From: Ophiura sarsii
Taxonomy: Eukaryota; Echinodermata; Ophiuroidea; Amphilepidida; Ophiuridae
Reading direction: 5' to 3'
Length of the DNA stretch: 64,000 nt
NCBI GenBank assembly: GCA_035610835.1
Contig: CM069442.1
Location: forward strand, 61,543,431-61,607,430
A model generated the notes under the pieces. It was not told the DNA's origin and ran no database searches. It was given only the letters and a program-made list of their open reading frames with translations. Positions 28,101 to 43,100 of this stretch are shown here, one piece after another; the first letter of the stretch is position 1; the number at the start of each line of letters is the position of its first letter. Made by a program: the position numbers and the translations under genes.

Positions 28101-31100
28101 CCTTGATTTAGCTACCCAGTACTCCTTGGAACATCCCACTATGCATGTAGGGGTGCCATGTGAAGGTCTGGACATGCCAGGAGGGATCAGTCGAGGCAGT
28201 GATTGGCAGAAGAAAAGTGGTACATTCCAAGATTATGTATATGTTGTACACAGCTCATTTATGGTAAGGATGGAAATAAAAATAGAAATTTCAGATTGCT
28301 TCCACTGTACAACCAGCCCACACCATGATAGTTGCACACGGTTTTGGTTGCACTTAGGTGTTACGCATATGATGTACTGTGCGCTTAATCAATGCCTTCA
28401 AACTTGCCCGCGTCCATCTGTATTCATTCGCTGCTGTAAGGAGGCTTCACCAATTTAGAAAAGATTTCTAGTATACCCTAGTCCTAACCCTAACTCTACA
28501 CATACAGGGTGGTTCAATAAAACGTTGACACTTTTTTGAAGCCAATTTTTTTTTAATTCTGTAGATTTAAACAAAATAGTTTTCAATATTCATCAACTAT
28601 ATGATCTTGACCATCTATGCTGAAAATATCGTTACAAATAACCTTACGGTTGCAAAATAACAGCTTTATGAACAAAGTCTGTCCCATTTCACTCTGTCCA
28701 CGGGTACTGATTTCGCGACGTTACATTGAATACTGAATGATGAATTGCATGAAGTAATCTAAGATTTAAAGATCCCGCCAGGTGAAACCAGTGTAATTGT
28801 TAACATTTTAACTATCTATTCAGGTGTGAAATCAATACGTAATAATAGTAAGATTAAACGAGAACTTACCTTAAGTTCGATGTTTGATCGATATTTTATG
28901 AAGAAATGGTAGTGGAGGAGTAAAATGAATAGAAACGCTGAGTGTAAACCAACCTTCAAAGTAATGAGGCTAGAGTGATAAATTAAGTGCATGGATACAC
29001 CATATCACATCTCTTTAGAATTGTAATATTAATACTACATGTAAGCTATGAAGAAATATGGGATGGGAGGGTAGGGCATTTTACTCCTCCACTACCATTT
29101 CTTCATAAAATATCGATCAAACATCGAACTTAAGGTAAGTTCTCGTTTAATCTTACTATTTTATTTCGAAATACGTGTATTTCGTAAAATGAGACTTTAA
29201 AGCCTCTCTAGCCTCATACAAACTAAACACAAACATTTGATCCATATTAAGAATAATATCAAGACAATAAAATGTTTTTCTCAAAATATCATGTATTAAC
29301 ATACACAAATATGTAACAATGCTTGAAGATCAAGTGTATCTTCAAGACACAACAACGTCTGTTTTTAACACTTTTTGATGTAATATAATAGTTTTAAAAC
29401 TATTCCTGCAAAACTGCACTTGCAAAGTTACTTTCCTTCGCTACTGGTTTGTTATAATATAACTGAAAAGTCTTTTCACTAGACCATCCTGCTGCAGCTA
29501 ATATGTCTCCCATGGGGATGTTTCTCTTATCTGCTGCAGAAGAAGCTGCTGCTCTGGTAGAATGTGATTTGAACACTGAAACATCCACCCCAGCTTGTTT
29601 TATAATCCTTTTAAGCCAGTTGGAGACAGTGTCCTTTGTTACTTTCTGATGTGGCTTTCTAAAGCTTATTAGTAACTGTTGCTCTTCACCTCTCAAATCT
29701 TTGGTAACACACATATAATGCTTCAGAACAGTATAAACACATAGACGTGTGTCAGGCACATATGCCTTAAACTTCATAATATGGCCAACATTTCCTGGCC
29801 TAGAATGTTTGAGCAAATCATTAACATAAAATGTTATACAGTCCTCGTTAACTGTTATATTGCTCAAATTCAACTTGTGAAGTGTCTGAGCTCTCTGAGC
29901 TGTAGTTAATGCCATCAACATGGTAAGTTTCAGTGTTAGATCTCTTAATCCCAAGTCTTTTAACGGGGACAAGTTTTTCAAAACCTTCAGTACAACACTC
30001 ACATCCCAGACTTCTGCATACCTGGGGCGAGTAGGCCTTAATGTGAAAACACCCCTTATGAATCTACTGACCATAGGGTGAGTGCCTATTGTGTGGCCTC
30101 CTGGTACAATGATGAATGTCGATAGAGCACATCTTGCCGTGTTCATAGCACTGTAGCTTAACTTAAACTGATGAAATTGTTCAGTTAGAAATGTTAAAAC
30201 AGGACCTACATCCGTTTGCAACGAATTAATACACCTTCTGCTACAAAAGTCAACCCATCGTCTAATGTAGACCTGATATTGTTTGGATGTAGATTCTCTC
30301 CATGACTGCTGTATGATGTACATAGCCTCCTCCGGAACTCCTTGGTCTTCAAGGGATTTCCTGACAACCTGCAACAAAGGATACGTAAATTGTCATGAAG
30401 AGGGTGAGTAATACCTGACACTGGTTGTGACACTACACCTTTCGGTAAAACAATTGGTTCTGAAATAAGCATATGCAGTAATTTAGCAAACCAAGGCTGG
30501 GTAGGCCATCTAGGCACGACCATAATTCCATCTGCTTCATTTGCCTCAATTTTCTGAAGGCATGCCGTGATCAAACAGAATGGAGGAAATGCATAAAAGA
30601 AATATTTTCCCCAATTGATACTGAATGCATCTGTTGCTACAGCGTCAGGGTCTGGCTTCCATGAAATGTATTTTGGTAATTGTCTATTCAGTCTAGATGC
30701 AAACAGGTCAATTTCAGGTTGCCCATGCATTTTCACTAGCTTGTGGAAAACATCCACATCTAACATCCACTCTGTCTGATCTTGAAATTTTCGAGATTTA
30801 TGATCTGCAATAATGTTCTCTATGCCTGGTAAATATGATGCTGATAACCAAATAATTCGATCATTACACCATTGCCACAATTCTTTAGCCAGGATATTAC
30901 AAACAACTGACTTTGTACCCCCCATATTATTTATATAGGTCACAGTTGTTTTATTGTCACATTTCACATGTACATGTACTCCCTTAGCATGTTTACAAAA
31001 TGCTCTCACATTTAATGATACAGCAAGCAATTCCATGAGATTTATCCCATGTTGTTTAAACAAAATCAGTTCATGGGCATTCCATCTACTCCCAATTTGT

Positions 31101-34100
31101 TCATTACCATCTGTACCTCCCCATCCTAGGCCACTGGCATCAGTTTCTAACTGTATTTGAGGGTCAGGTAACTGTAAATGAGTCAACATAGTTTCCTTTT
31201 CAATATTTGAAATCCACCATTCCAGATCATCCCTGGCCCTTTTTCCCAGCTCAACCTTCCCTTCAAATTTTCCATGGCTGACTCTTAAGCCTCTAATTTT
31301 TGCCATCTCTAGGCCCCTATAGTGTAGTTTCCCATACTGCACAGCAGAAAAAGAGGCAACTATTTTACCAATAACTTCTGCAACCTGCCTAATAGTGGGT
31401 CTCAATTTCCTAGAAAGTGCACTGCATTTTTCTTTAATATCAGCTCTTTTGGCTGGAGATAGAGTGACTGTCATATTACAAGAATTTATAACAAATCCTA
31501 AATAGGAAATCTCTTGTGTTGGCTTGAATATTGACTTTATTGGGTGAATGATGAACCCCAACTCTGACAACACTGCTGCCGTGAACTGTACAGCTTTTTC
31601 TGCCTCTGATTTATTGGGTGCTATTATTAGTGTATCGTCAATGTATCCAATGACACAGTAACCTAGACTTCTAATTTTTGCGAAGGGCGCTTTTAATATT
31701 TTAGTAAACAATCTAGGTGCAGATGATAGGCCATTTGGTAAGGCTCTATATTGATACAATTTACCATTCCAAGCAAATTTGAGATATTTTCTATGCTCTA
31801 TGGCAATGGGTACTGAATAGTATGCATCTTTGAGGTCGATTGATGTCATGTAACAATTGGGTGATACAAGTTTTTGTGCCACCACGAATGTGTCCATCTT
31901 AAAGTGATGGTATGTCAAAGATAGGTTCAATTTTGATAGATCCAGTATCATTCTCCGGCCCCCATCTTTTTTCGGGCGCGAAAATATATTTGACCAAAAA
32001 TCTCCTTGTTCTGGAATTGTTGGTTCAATTACCTGTTTTTGAAGAAGTGACATAATTTCGTCATCAATTTCCCTTGTTTCAATTTCTGATAATTTGTAAG
32101 GGTGTGGTTTCACCACCTGAATTGGTGGCATATCATCTATAAATTGTAACCTGTATCCTTGAACCGCCTCAATGATTGATGGATCGGATGTATATTTATA
32201 CCATTCATTAATGCATGACTTCAATCGACCCCCAATCACATTTGTTCTATTATCTGAGCAAATCTCACCTACTTCATGCAGTCTTACTGACTGGGTCTTG
32301 TTACTGTTGATGGGGCTTTCCCTCGGCCTCGGCCGCGTTGGAAGCTGCTCCCCTGTTGGCGCTGATACTGTGGGTAGTAGGCCTGGTTCTGGCCTCCCCG
32401 GTTCCCTAAAAAAGAACGGTTTTGACCTCTTCTTGGGTTATTATAGCGCATATATGGCTGAAATCTTTGACCTCTATAATTAGGACCTGATCCATAGTTC
32501 TTTTTCCATGGTTTTGTACATGCCATGACAGCTTTCTTTTCATCAGAAATGTCCTTGACATATTTCTGCAGATCATCTCCGAAGAGAGAGTCTATGCCTG
32601 TTGGCTTTTTGCACAAGTGTGCGAATGCTGAATTGAGTTCAGGTTTAATATGATCCTTTCTTGCTACATTCAACTCATAATTAGCGTTGCACATTAACGC
32701 CATGGCCTGTTCTTGCTCTGGTGAGGGTGTGCCATCAATAGAGTGCACAAATGCACACAATCCTCTATTCAGTGATGTTTGCACTCTTTGCAATCGAACA
32801 TCAAATGATTTTGTCTTGGGCGACAATGTTTCCCAAATGGGTGGATTGACCTTAGGTGTTTTAAGTCTTGGCAAGTTTGACGGCGTCAAATATTGTGCCA
32901 AGCAATCAGCTATCTTGGAGTCTTGAAGCTTCCTGGATAGCATGTCATCAAGCTCTTTAGCCATGGTCTCATCCACAGGAGGACCTACTTCTTCCACATC
33001 TACAAACTTACTAGCAAAACCTAGAGTTATTTTCTTTTTGGGATCTATCTGTACGGACGATGCATCTTTGGCATTAGTGTCCGGTATCAGGTCACTACCT
33101 GATATGTTATCATCTGCAGGCTCACTTGCCTGCTCATCATCTTGATGCTCATTACTATTACTATTAGCCTGATCACCATACTGGTTATTATAGTACCCAT
33201 AACCTTCATATTGTCCACTTGAACCCTCACCATCATTATCATAGGGCATCCCTTGATAGTCTGTTTTTTCTAGCTTTTCTAGCCTAGCATCCATTTCTTT
33301 TCTTTGCTCTCGGTTATCCCGATGCATTTGCATTAACAATTTTTCAATGCCATCTAGTCTACTATTTTTCTTGACTTTATTTGCCTTAGGCTTAGCTTTA
33401 TTGGCAGATTGACCTTGAGCCTGGCCGGCCTCGGTATTAACATTAGTCTTAGACGACTTGTCAGGATTAACTTTCCCGCTTTTGCCTGACATTTTGGCCT
33501 CATCTTTCTTATTATTGGCCTTATTATCTTCAATATTATTGGCTGTCGATCGCGTCGACGCCTCAGTACCCCGCTCAGTACCAACATTCATCGTAACTGC
33601 AGAATTCGGCAGTGCCAAATTCGATAATAAACAGCGACCAAAGTATCGCAATTATTTCACCAAAGCGGATAATATTGTCCACAAATGGACCCCCCAAAAA
33701 TGGGTTAATACAATTTTACGTCAAAAAACAGTGTTTTTTGCGCAATATTTTTAATTTCTGACCGTTATTTATAACTTATAATCCGGAGCTCACAGCTTCC
33801 GATGTGGTCAACTTACACAGGAACGTCTCAGTGGTTTACACTCAGCGTTTCTATTCATTTTACGAAATACACGTATTTCGAAATAAAATAATACCACGAG
33901 TGACCCGTATTAGAATGATTGATTTTCATAGATTGGAAGTGTAATTGTCTATGCTCTATGCCTTAAAAGAGACGATGCCATTTAATGTTATCTTGCTGGT
34001 AATTTCCCATAGACTTACCCATGGACAAAGAGATTTTGGAGAGATTTTCCTCAAATAGCTATCATTTTGCCGCCATAGCATTATTAACATTGAGATTTTC

Positions 34101-37100
34101 AGCATAGATGGCCAAGATGATATTTTTGAGGAATATGTAAAAAAAACCTAAACCAAATCCCACAATTTTGAAAAATATGGCTTTGAAAAACTGTCAGCGT
34201 TTTATTGAACCACACTGGTTGTAACGTCGCGAAATCAGTACCCGTGGACAGAGTGAAATGGGACAGACTTTGTTCAAATAGTTGTTATTTTGCAACCGTA
34301 AGGTTATTTGTAACAAGATTTTCAGCATAGATGGTCAAGATCATATAGTTGATGAATATTGAAAAAGATTTTTTTAAATCTACAGAATTTTAAAAAAAAT
34401 GGCTTCAAAAAAGTGTCAACATTCTATTGAACCACCCTGTAATGTTCATGCACATTCACTGAGGATAGACCATATTCAGTGAAATGCCATTGAGTTATGT
34501 CCTAAAATGTTTAAGTCTCAGTTCATCTACATAATGATTGTAATCATCATTGTCAGTCAACAACTGGACATTTGTTATGATATCAATCTATAATATTTAT
34601 GTGAGACAGGTATATTTTCAACTTCAAACCCCAATGTTAGTGTTTTCTTTAATCACATCAATTTGATCCAGTTGTATCTCAGAATACTGTACTATATATT
34701 ACATTAATACCATATATTTTTATTTTCAGGTGACCGCACATGTGACATGTTGCCATTATCCCAACCACGGCGAGTTGAAAAAAGTTTGGAGAGAAAATTT
34801 AGCTCCTCTGAAACATTTCCTACACTTAGTCCATCAAGGTAAGAATGATTTGATAAGGATGAAATCAACTGATACAGGTGGAATAAGCAGATCACTGATG
34901 TTGAAGAGATCTATCAATCATGTAAATTGGCACCCTTTCTCCCCAAAAAGCTACTTCTGAATGACAATCTGCACTTAATAATTTGTCAAAGTTGGCCATA
35001 TCCCAGAAATAATGAATAGGTGAATGTCATCTTGAATTTTAATAAATGTATGTTAACAAAAACCTGATATGCTGCAACACACAATTGTTTAAATATGGGA
35101 TTGTCCAGAAATATTTATCATATGAAAATAACGTCTTTTACAGTTATCTATCATTTTTAAGCAGGTAAATTTCCTAATAATGATCAATTTAAAAGCAGAG
35201 CCAAGAGTACTTCTCCATGAATCCATACATTTAAAATCAATTTTGTTGTTGATTCCATCCCCATCACAGGTGTACATGGACACATACAGACCAGTAAGGA
35301 TGACCCTATATTAAATGCCACACTCCGACTGGCAGGCCATTCCTTTAGCATACCCCTTGATCCTAAGACTGCAGAATTCCACAGGGTGCTAGCTCCGGGT
35401 AAACACACATTGGTGGCATCAGCACCTGGTTTTATGACGGTGACCAGACAAGTGGAAGTATTACCAGATCAGGTACAAAAATAATAATAAGACAATAGGA
35501 AAAGAATGTATCAAAAATAAGTGTATATACATCCTGTCACCTCAAGATGGCTGTGGGGTGATTCAAGCCCATATACTATAGTTTAATCAGTTCCAAATTG
35601 GCGAGAAATATTCGGTTTTTATCTCTTCACATGAAAAAGTAATCCAAGTAAAGTAAAGTAAAGCCATATTAAATATGCATATGAAATTATATGGTCATTT
35701 GTAAGGGCAAAATCTATGGTTTGTTTATGAAAGAATATCTTGTTTTAAGAATTGTTCATACAGAAATCATTGGGTGCAGGAATTATGATAGAATAATGAT
35801 AATGTGATATAATTGACTGCAACAATCAAAATGTGCATTCCAATTTTGAACTCAAACGAGCCAACAAGAGTTGATGAAATGACCTGTCAAAGTCATCTAG
35901 TGCTTTTGAAATTAATATTCTATTAACAGTTATGGTCAAGATAGGTTTATGAGTGCAGGAAAGTCTTTCCTAATACGTCAAACATCATTATAAGAGAGAA
36001 GAAAAAAAAGTGTACAAAATTGAAAAATATCACATAATATTGCTTTAATACTGTTTGACAGGTCTTTTCAAACAACAATATCAATTCTATACATTAATTA
36101 ATTTTAACCCCCCCCCCCCCCCTTACATTACAGCTAACACATCTTACCATATCACTAGAGAAAGAGCTGACCCTTAGTTACCATGACTACAACCAGATGG
36201 AGAACCTCATGAGGCATTTGTCATTTGATTATCCAGAAATTACCAGGTTTAAAACGTGAGTGTTTTTGGTATTTTTGGTAGGTGAGTGGATGCTCATATT
36301 TATAGTATCACATGTTGGTCAGAACATTTTTTAGTTTTACTAGAAATTTCCTTGATGCTACTAACTATTTTGGACCCATATCTTTGCAGAATTTTTAAGC
36401 ATGGTTTGTATATTATAATTTTATGTAATTCTTCTTTTTCTCAGTTTTTTTTACTGGTAATATCTTTTTATTGGAAGAGGAAAAGTGGAATGAAACCACA
36501 TCTTAATGTTTTGAAAATTACCTCGCAATACATTTACTCTCAATTAGAAACAACTTTATAGTATAACCAACTGTAATCAGTACATGTAATACATATTTTT
36601 TGAAACTTGAAAAATGTTACTATACATTGTAAAAATGTTTCAAACATTTGGTATCTGCATTTGTCACATTAGTTTGACCTTGCATGAAAGTAAAAAGGTC
36701 AACCGTACCCCAAACGGGGTCAAGCAGACATCCATGGTATAGGTTATGTAACTGTTACCACAAGTCTGTAGGTGACGTCAGTGCATATTCTAATGAATGC
36801 ATCATGAAATCAACCTGTTGATAACTCATCAATAAATTAGGCCAAAATTAGGGTTTCGTCGGCTTTTACACACATTTAACAACCGGAAGATAAGTAAAAA
36901 TAGTGTTGAAATATTTAAAAAAATCTTTAACAAAAAAAACCTGTAAAAAAAAAAAAACCAGCCCACATTTTTCGTAATTTTGACCCGGCCGGATGAGGGC
37001 AACACAACTCTTTTTTTTTGTTGGCCTTATGCACTGGTATCACCTCAAAACTTGAGCTGAAACACAATAAAACCTTACAACTCTGATTGGTTACCAGAAG

Positions 37101-40100
37101 AGTTTTGAGGCATGCGCAGTGAGCTGATTGTAAGTTTGCTTACATGTGTTGGACACTATCTGAAATGTGCTGTGCATGCAATGACATATTACACTCCTTG
37201 CCACAAGTATGGAGAGGCACGATTAGATGGTCATGAATAGCAGTCTTATACCTGTTTATTATGGAATTAAGTGTCGAATGCATCATACAACCAAACACTG
37301 GGTGTAAGGCATGGATTGAAAAATGATTGATTTGATTATAGTACCAAATATTGAAGACAAAAGTATGCACTCATTGCAACAAGCATGATTAGATGTTCAT
37401 GAATAGCACAGTAATTTGTCTGTTTATCATGGAATTTGGTGCAGAGTGCATACAACTAAACACTAGCTGTACCCCATTAATCAATAATTCTTAAACAGCT
37501 AAGAAAGTTTAAGCAATCTCATTGGTTCTCAGAGAAATCGGCGGCATCTAGATGAGACAATAGAACACGGGGAGGTGGGGCTTACATTTTAACAGTGCGT
37601 CCGACCTTCACAATGCGTGGTTTGCTCCATAACGCGCACTTCTGCAGTGCGTCTTTAGCGCTTTTCCTGCGTTAGTGCCGGCGCCGCGACGCTTACGCAT
37701 GGTTTACTCATCGCATGTGATTGGATGGAATGTTTGTGGGTTATTCGATCCTAGCAGGGGTAAAAGTTGTCAAATGTGGACAATAAAATGTACTTATTTC
37801 TTTGATAAATGTCTAAAAGTATGATTGTTTAAGAATGAGAATAAAGGTATTGTTTTTAGACCGTACCCGTGTTATATTGTCTGACATAAATGCGTTCGAT
37901 AGTATTATTTTTTGCGTAGAACAACTCCGCCTGCGGCGTCGTTGTTCTACTTAAAATAATACTATCGTCCGCATTTATGTCAGACAATATAACACGGGTA
38001 CGGTCTAAAAACAATACATTTATTCTCTAAATTGACACTTGCCAGTGTTCCTCTTAAATTGTGTGTATTGCTGTGTTTTTATATAATCGTTTATTATGGT
38101 TTATACTGATATGTGTTTGCTTTTAAATGTATATTATGCTCTGTTTAAGTTTTAGTTTTATCTCATTGTACTTTTTATTCCTATGGGCACATTTGTATAT
38201 TTTGTGTGTGTTTTTTAAATGCTTTGTATGTTTTTATTGTACAGCGCATCGAAAATTTTGTATTATGCGCTTAACAAATGTAATTTATTATTATTATTAT
38301 TATAAATGATTAATGTTATTACAGTACCAAATATTGGAAAAGAATTCTTGGGTTTACTGGTGCAAATTTTGAGTAATATTGACAAATCTTCTCTTAATGT
38401 GAAGAAAGAGATGTAAAAAGTGGTGCTATTGCTGTGAAGTTTTGTGTTATGGCTGTAAAATTTTAACTTCAGATTAAACTATCTGTTCTCAAGATTTGTT
38501 CTTGCTTACGCTTACCATTTCACAGTATTGGCCGTTCATCGGATTTGCGTCAGATATGGCTGCTAGAGATCAGCAAATTTGCCGGGGAGCACAGCCCAGG
38601 CAAACCAGAAATCAAATTTATGGCCGGTGTCCATGGTAACGAGGTCGTAGGTCGTGAGATGTTGTTGGCCTTAGCAGAGTACCTACTGAAGAATTATCTA
38701 AAAGACGATATTGTAACTCAGGTAAATGTAGGCAAGAAATATAGTTTACATTTGCTGCACTGTGTTTGGAGAATAAAATATATTTTGTAGCTGTTTTGCT
38801 ATATACGTTGGTCTCATAATGTATATGCTGTACCATATTTGGAGTCATGTATGGTCGATACCAACATATAAGTGAGCATTGAACAAGATTAATAACTGCT
38901 GGTTATATTATGTTTATGACAATACAAATATAGCAAAACAGCTACAAGCTATATTTTATTCTCATTCTTATTTAGTTTATTCATTATTTTTTATTATTTT
39001 AATAATGATTTTTGTTCAATTTATTTTCATCAAACAACAACAAATGTCCTGCTTTATTTTATCGGCGAGTTGTTTACCAACTTCCTGTTTCGAATAATCG
39101 CGTTCTTAGGCACACGCGCACGTGGCAACACTGCTTTATACGCACAACGCATACACCGGCAACTTTATGTCAGGTGCACTCGAACATCTTAACGCGATGA
39201 CCAAAACACACTTGTAAGGTATGAATAAAGTCCTGCCCCAAACTATATGTTATTGGTCTCATAATGTATAGTACATATTGGTTGAAAATCGGCCCAAAAA
39301 CAATAACAATTCGCTGTTGACATCCAAAACCACACCAACTAAATAAGAATTTATCATAATTTAAGTAGAAAAAAAATCTTAAAAATAATAATAAAGGTGT
39401 TTTTTTTACTGAGGTATAGGCCTACACTATAACAATTAAATTTGATACTAGAGGATCTATTTATCTGTACTGATCCACACAATAAATTCTTACCCTGTTG
39501 AAGGCTTATTGTTGGGGGGGGGGGGAGGGCACTCACATTGAAAGTCCATATGGAGGTGTGCGGCGGTTATAACCCCCTTTTCACACCCCTTGTTGGGCAT
39601 TCCTCTAGGGGTTTACTTTCGCACCTCAGCTGCTCACTTTCACACCTCTGCGTAGTCTTTTGACTATGATATCACTCACTATGTAGTTCAGCTTCAAACT
39701 GTCTCATTGTTACTTTTCCCACTATTTGTCAGTCAATTTTAAGTGAAATTCACCATTTTGTACTGTCTTTTTGAAAAAGAAATAGCTTTTTGCATTGGCA
39801 TCAGTTCACAAGACTCCCATGTGAACACCTGCAACAATCAGTTCAGTAGTGCAACATTTTAAAATCCTTTACAGACCCCAATTCAGTGATGATCAGTTCA
39901 CCCATACAACCCATACACCCTCACCTGGACTACACATAGCTTTCTGTAACATTGTGTTGTATACTTCTCTTATCAGCTTGTAGACCATACCCACATCCAT
40001 TTTGTGCCTGACATTAACCCAGACGGTAGCGAGAAGGTGAAGTCATCGGAAGGAACCTGCGTTGGCAACCTGGGCAAACTCAACTCAAATAGTGTAGACC

Positions 40101-43100
40101 TTGACAGGGATTTCATAGGTAAGATTGCAAATAATGACAACTAGGACATTAATAATTGATGAGCACTGTTGAATTTATATTGTTTTTATGAAACCTACAT
40201 CTCTGGTTTTTTTCATTTAATTAAATTCTAAAAGGAGCTACATTATTATATAATTTCCAACTACCAAACATGTTCTTACATGTATTTGTTTTGCAATTAC
40301 GATGTAAAGCAATTTCTACCATAATAATAATAATAATAACACACACTTATAGAGCGCTTTACTTTAGTGAGATCTAAACAAGATTAAAGCAAAAATACAA
40401 CAATGATCATAAAACTACAGAGATAAACATACACAGAGTCAAATGCATATTTAAACAAGAGATATGAATGTGTATGACATGAAAAATGCATTATGAATGA
40501 AATGAAAGATCATGAACAAAAACACATCAATTAGATTGCCAAGTTAAATAAGTAGGTCTTAAGTCGCGACTTGAACTCCTGAACTGAACCTGCCTGACGT
40601 ATGTCCATTGGGAGAGTGTTCCATAATTTAGGGCCCGCGATGGAGAAAGCTCTATCACCGAAAGACTTCATTTTGCTTTTTGGAACAACATAGTTGATCC
40701 TTACTTGCTTCCCGAAACCTGGTCTACATGTTTCAAAACTCGCTTGTACACCCGCCATACCTGCTGTTAAACATTCTAAATAAACAGTCTTGAAAATAAT
40801 ATACCTTGTTCTTATTGTATTATTTTATGACCTTCTTCCTGATGTTTATGTCTGAGAATACCAGCCTACACAATTAGTACAAATGCGGTTATGTTTCCCA
40901 AGGTTCGGAAAACATGAAACTGCTATCTACATTGTATTACTTACATGTTTCACCTTTCTAAATCCTGATCAACATACGATCCCACAATGTAAACATAATG
41001 CTCAGAGGAGTACGATCTCAAAACTTTACTAGATTTAGAATAAAATCCACAGAGGAGCAATTAACACTTTTTACATAGGATTTCTGAGTGCATGAGTAGT
41101 AAATATCCCTCTGCCCTGTTAAAGCATTTAACACTCTCTAATAAATGTTAATAACTTGTTTACTTTTGTTTATTTCCTAGTGAATATGAGTAGCCCTATT
41201 ATGGAGGACAGGTTGCAAGGAGAGACTCGAGCCGTCATGCACTGGATGAAAACCAGACCATTTGTTATGAGCGTAGCCTTGTATGGAGGCACTTTAGTAG
41301 TCAGATATCCATACAACACGAAAGCTGTTAATGGTAAGTTATTATCCTGTTAAAGATGTGCAGAATGTGTAACCCAATCAAATTAATTTGTTTCATAATA
41401 TGCTATATGTAAATGCGGATCATTTACAACAACCAGAATGATGCAAGTAATCATAAGACACCCCTGAAAGGAAAATGGATTGACCACTGTAAAACTTTTT
41501 ACAGGTTTCGCAATTGGACAAGTTTGCAAAAAATTTGAAAGACACTTCCAAACTTGTTTCGATTACCTGTATTATAAATAGTCATAACAGCCTATTGCAC
41601 AATAACAAACATAAATTGGTAACATGGAATTATGCACATGGCAGTGTTCAAATTAAGTGGTAATCTGGGCTTCCTGAAGCCCAAAAATGCTGGCAAATAA
41701 CCTAAATTTCAATGCAGGTTATCTGTCTGATAACCATACTTTTTAAATATTTGTACTTTGGTTGCGTTGGCGGACAACCAAACACATTGGCGGATAAGCT
41801 GATTTCATAACATGGTTATCCGCTGGAAAATCTGATATTTTTTCTTAACACTTTCCATGCGGCAGACCTCTGCAGACGACATTCCACAATTTCACAAAAT
41901 GTTTCAAAAATGTCAACATTATTGAATTTCATTACCATATTTGGAATCACCATCAGAAATGCATTGAAATAAGTTCAAACATGCCTAGTATTGGTTCAGT
42001 AATCTATGAGATAGACTTTTAACATTGGGAAAGGTTTCTGAAAAATCTGTTATGTATATGGTAAAACTAATAGCCGCATGGAAAGTGTTAATGGGACAGA
42101 AATATCCAGAGGAATGTTCCATATATTTCAAACCCATGTTCTTAATTTTGTTTACTATTAGGTAAACCCACTTTGACCCCAGATGATGATGTCTTCCAGC
42201 ATTTGGCTCAGACATACGCCAATGTACACCCATCTATGCACTTAGGTACACCTGCATGTCCAGATAATGTTGGTAAGTTAATGGAGGAGAGAGAGATGTA
42301 TCCTCCAGCATTTGGCTCAAACACACACTCATTTAAATGCATCTTGTTCAGTAATAATAAAGGTCTAAATTTTATTGTCATCGCAGCCAACCAGCTGAAT
42401 TGTAACAACATTACAAATCAAATACATTATTAAACAATGCAACGTCCAGGCACCAGCTAAATCACCGCCAAGTTGCGACATGAACAAACATACATAACCC
42501 CTATATAGTAACCCCCTAATAGGAATGTAGACTAAGTGCCTTGCCCAAGGACACAAACACATTGCATTCATATTTGTGGTATCGCTAATGAGATTTTTGT
42601 CTATAGCAGACTAGGAGAGAAACACTTTCCAAGTTGTCTTGATATTAATACATCTTTGCAAAATGCTAATAAGCTCAAAATATGTCCCAATGGGTAAAAA
42701 GTAGATTGATATGCAAAATTGACCATGGCCAACTATGAAGTCATATACTCAAATTGTCATGTGTAGGTTCCATCCCCCCCCCAAAAAAAAGATTATGAAT
42801 ATTCGATGAGTTCTAATGGTTTTACACTGTTGAATCCTGTATTTTAGGTGAAGAGTTTGAAGGTGGAATAGTGAATGGAGCTTCATGGCGTTCTCACTCA
42901 GGAAGTATGCAGGTAAAGTCATACTCTTATATTTGTCTGAGTTTTCTTTCTTTGCAGTGTCCTTTGTATGGATTCATATTTTTTTGTAGCATCTTTCATA
43001 TGCATTCATATTTGTGAAAGGAGTTTAGATGTGTTTTAACTATATGATGATATGATATATTTATAGGTCAATAAATGCGTATGTGTTGTTTCAAGAGAAA

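Larger units (their letters stand above)
28844..33890 (-). mobile_element. DIRS-type tyrosine-recombinase retrotransposon, ~5.05 kb
   Basis: Three long ORFs in order on the - strand: gag (33651-32284), RT-RNase H (32239-30206) and tyrosine recombinase (30377-29400). Its ends are split inverted repeats: GTAAAATGAATAGAAACGCT next to one end (28917) is inverted at 33834-33864. An internal complementary region at 29083-29190 is complementary first to the 28844-28925 terminus and then to the 33862-33890 terminus. This is the classic DIRS layout, which permits circular intermediates integrated by the recombinase without target duplication. The ORFs carry no stops, so the copy may be young. It sits in a CPD intron, opposite to CPD transcription. 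Confidence 0.92.

Noticed and set aside
32172..33754. Several + strand ORFs of 60-103 aa
   Set aside because: They are antisense shadows of the DIRS gag and RT ORFs.
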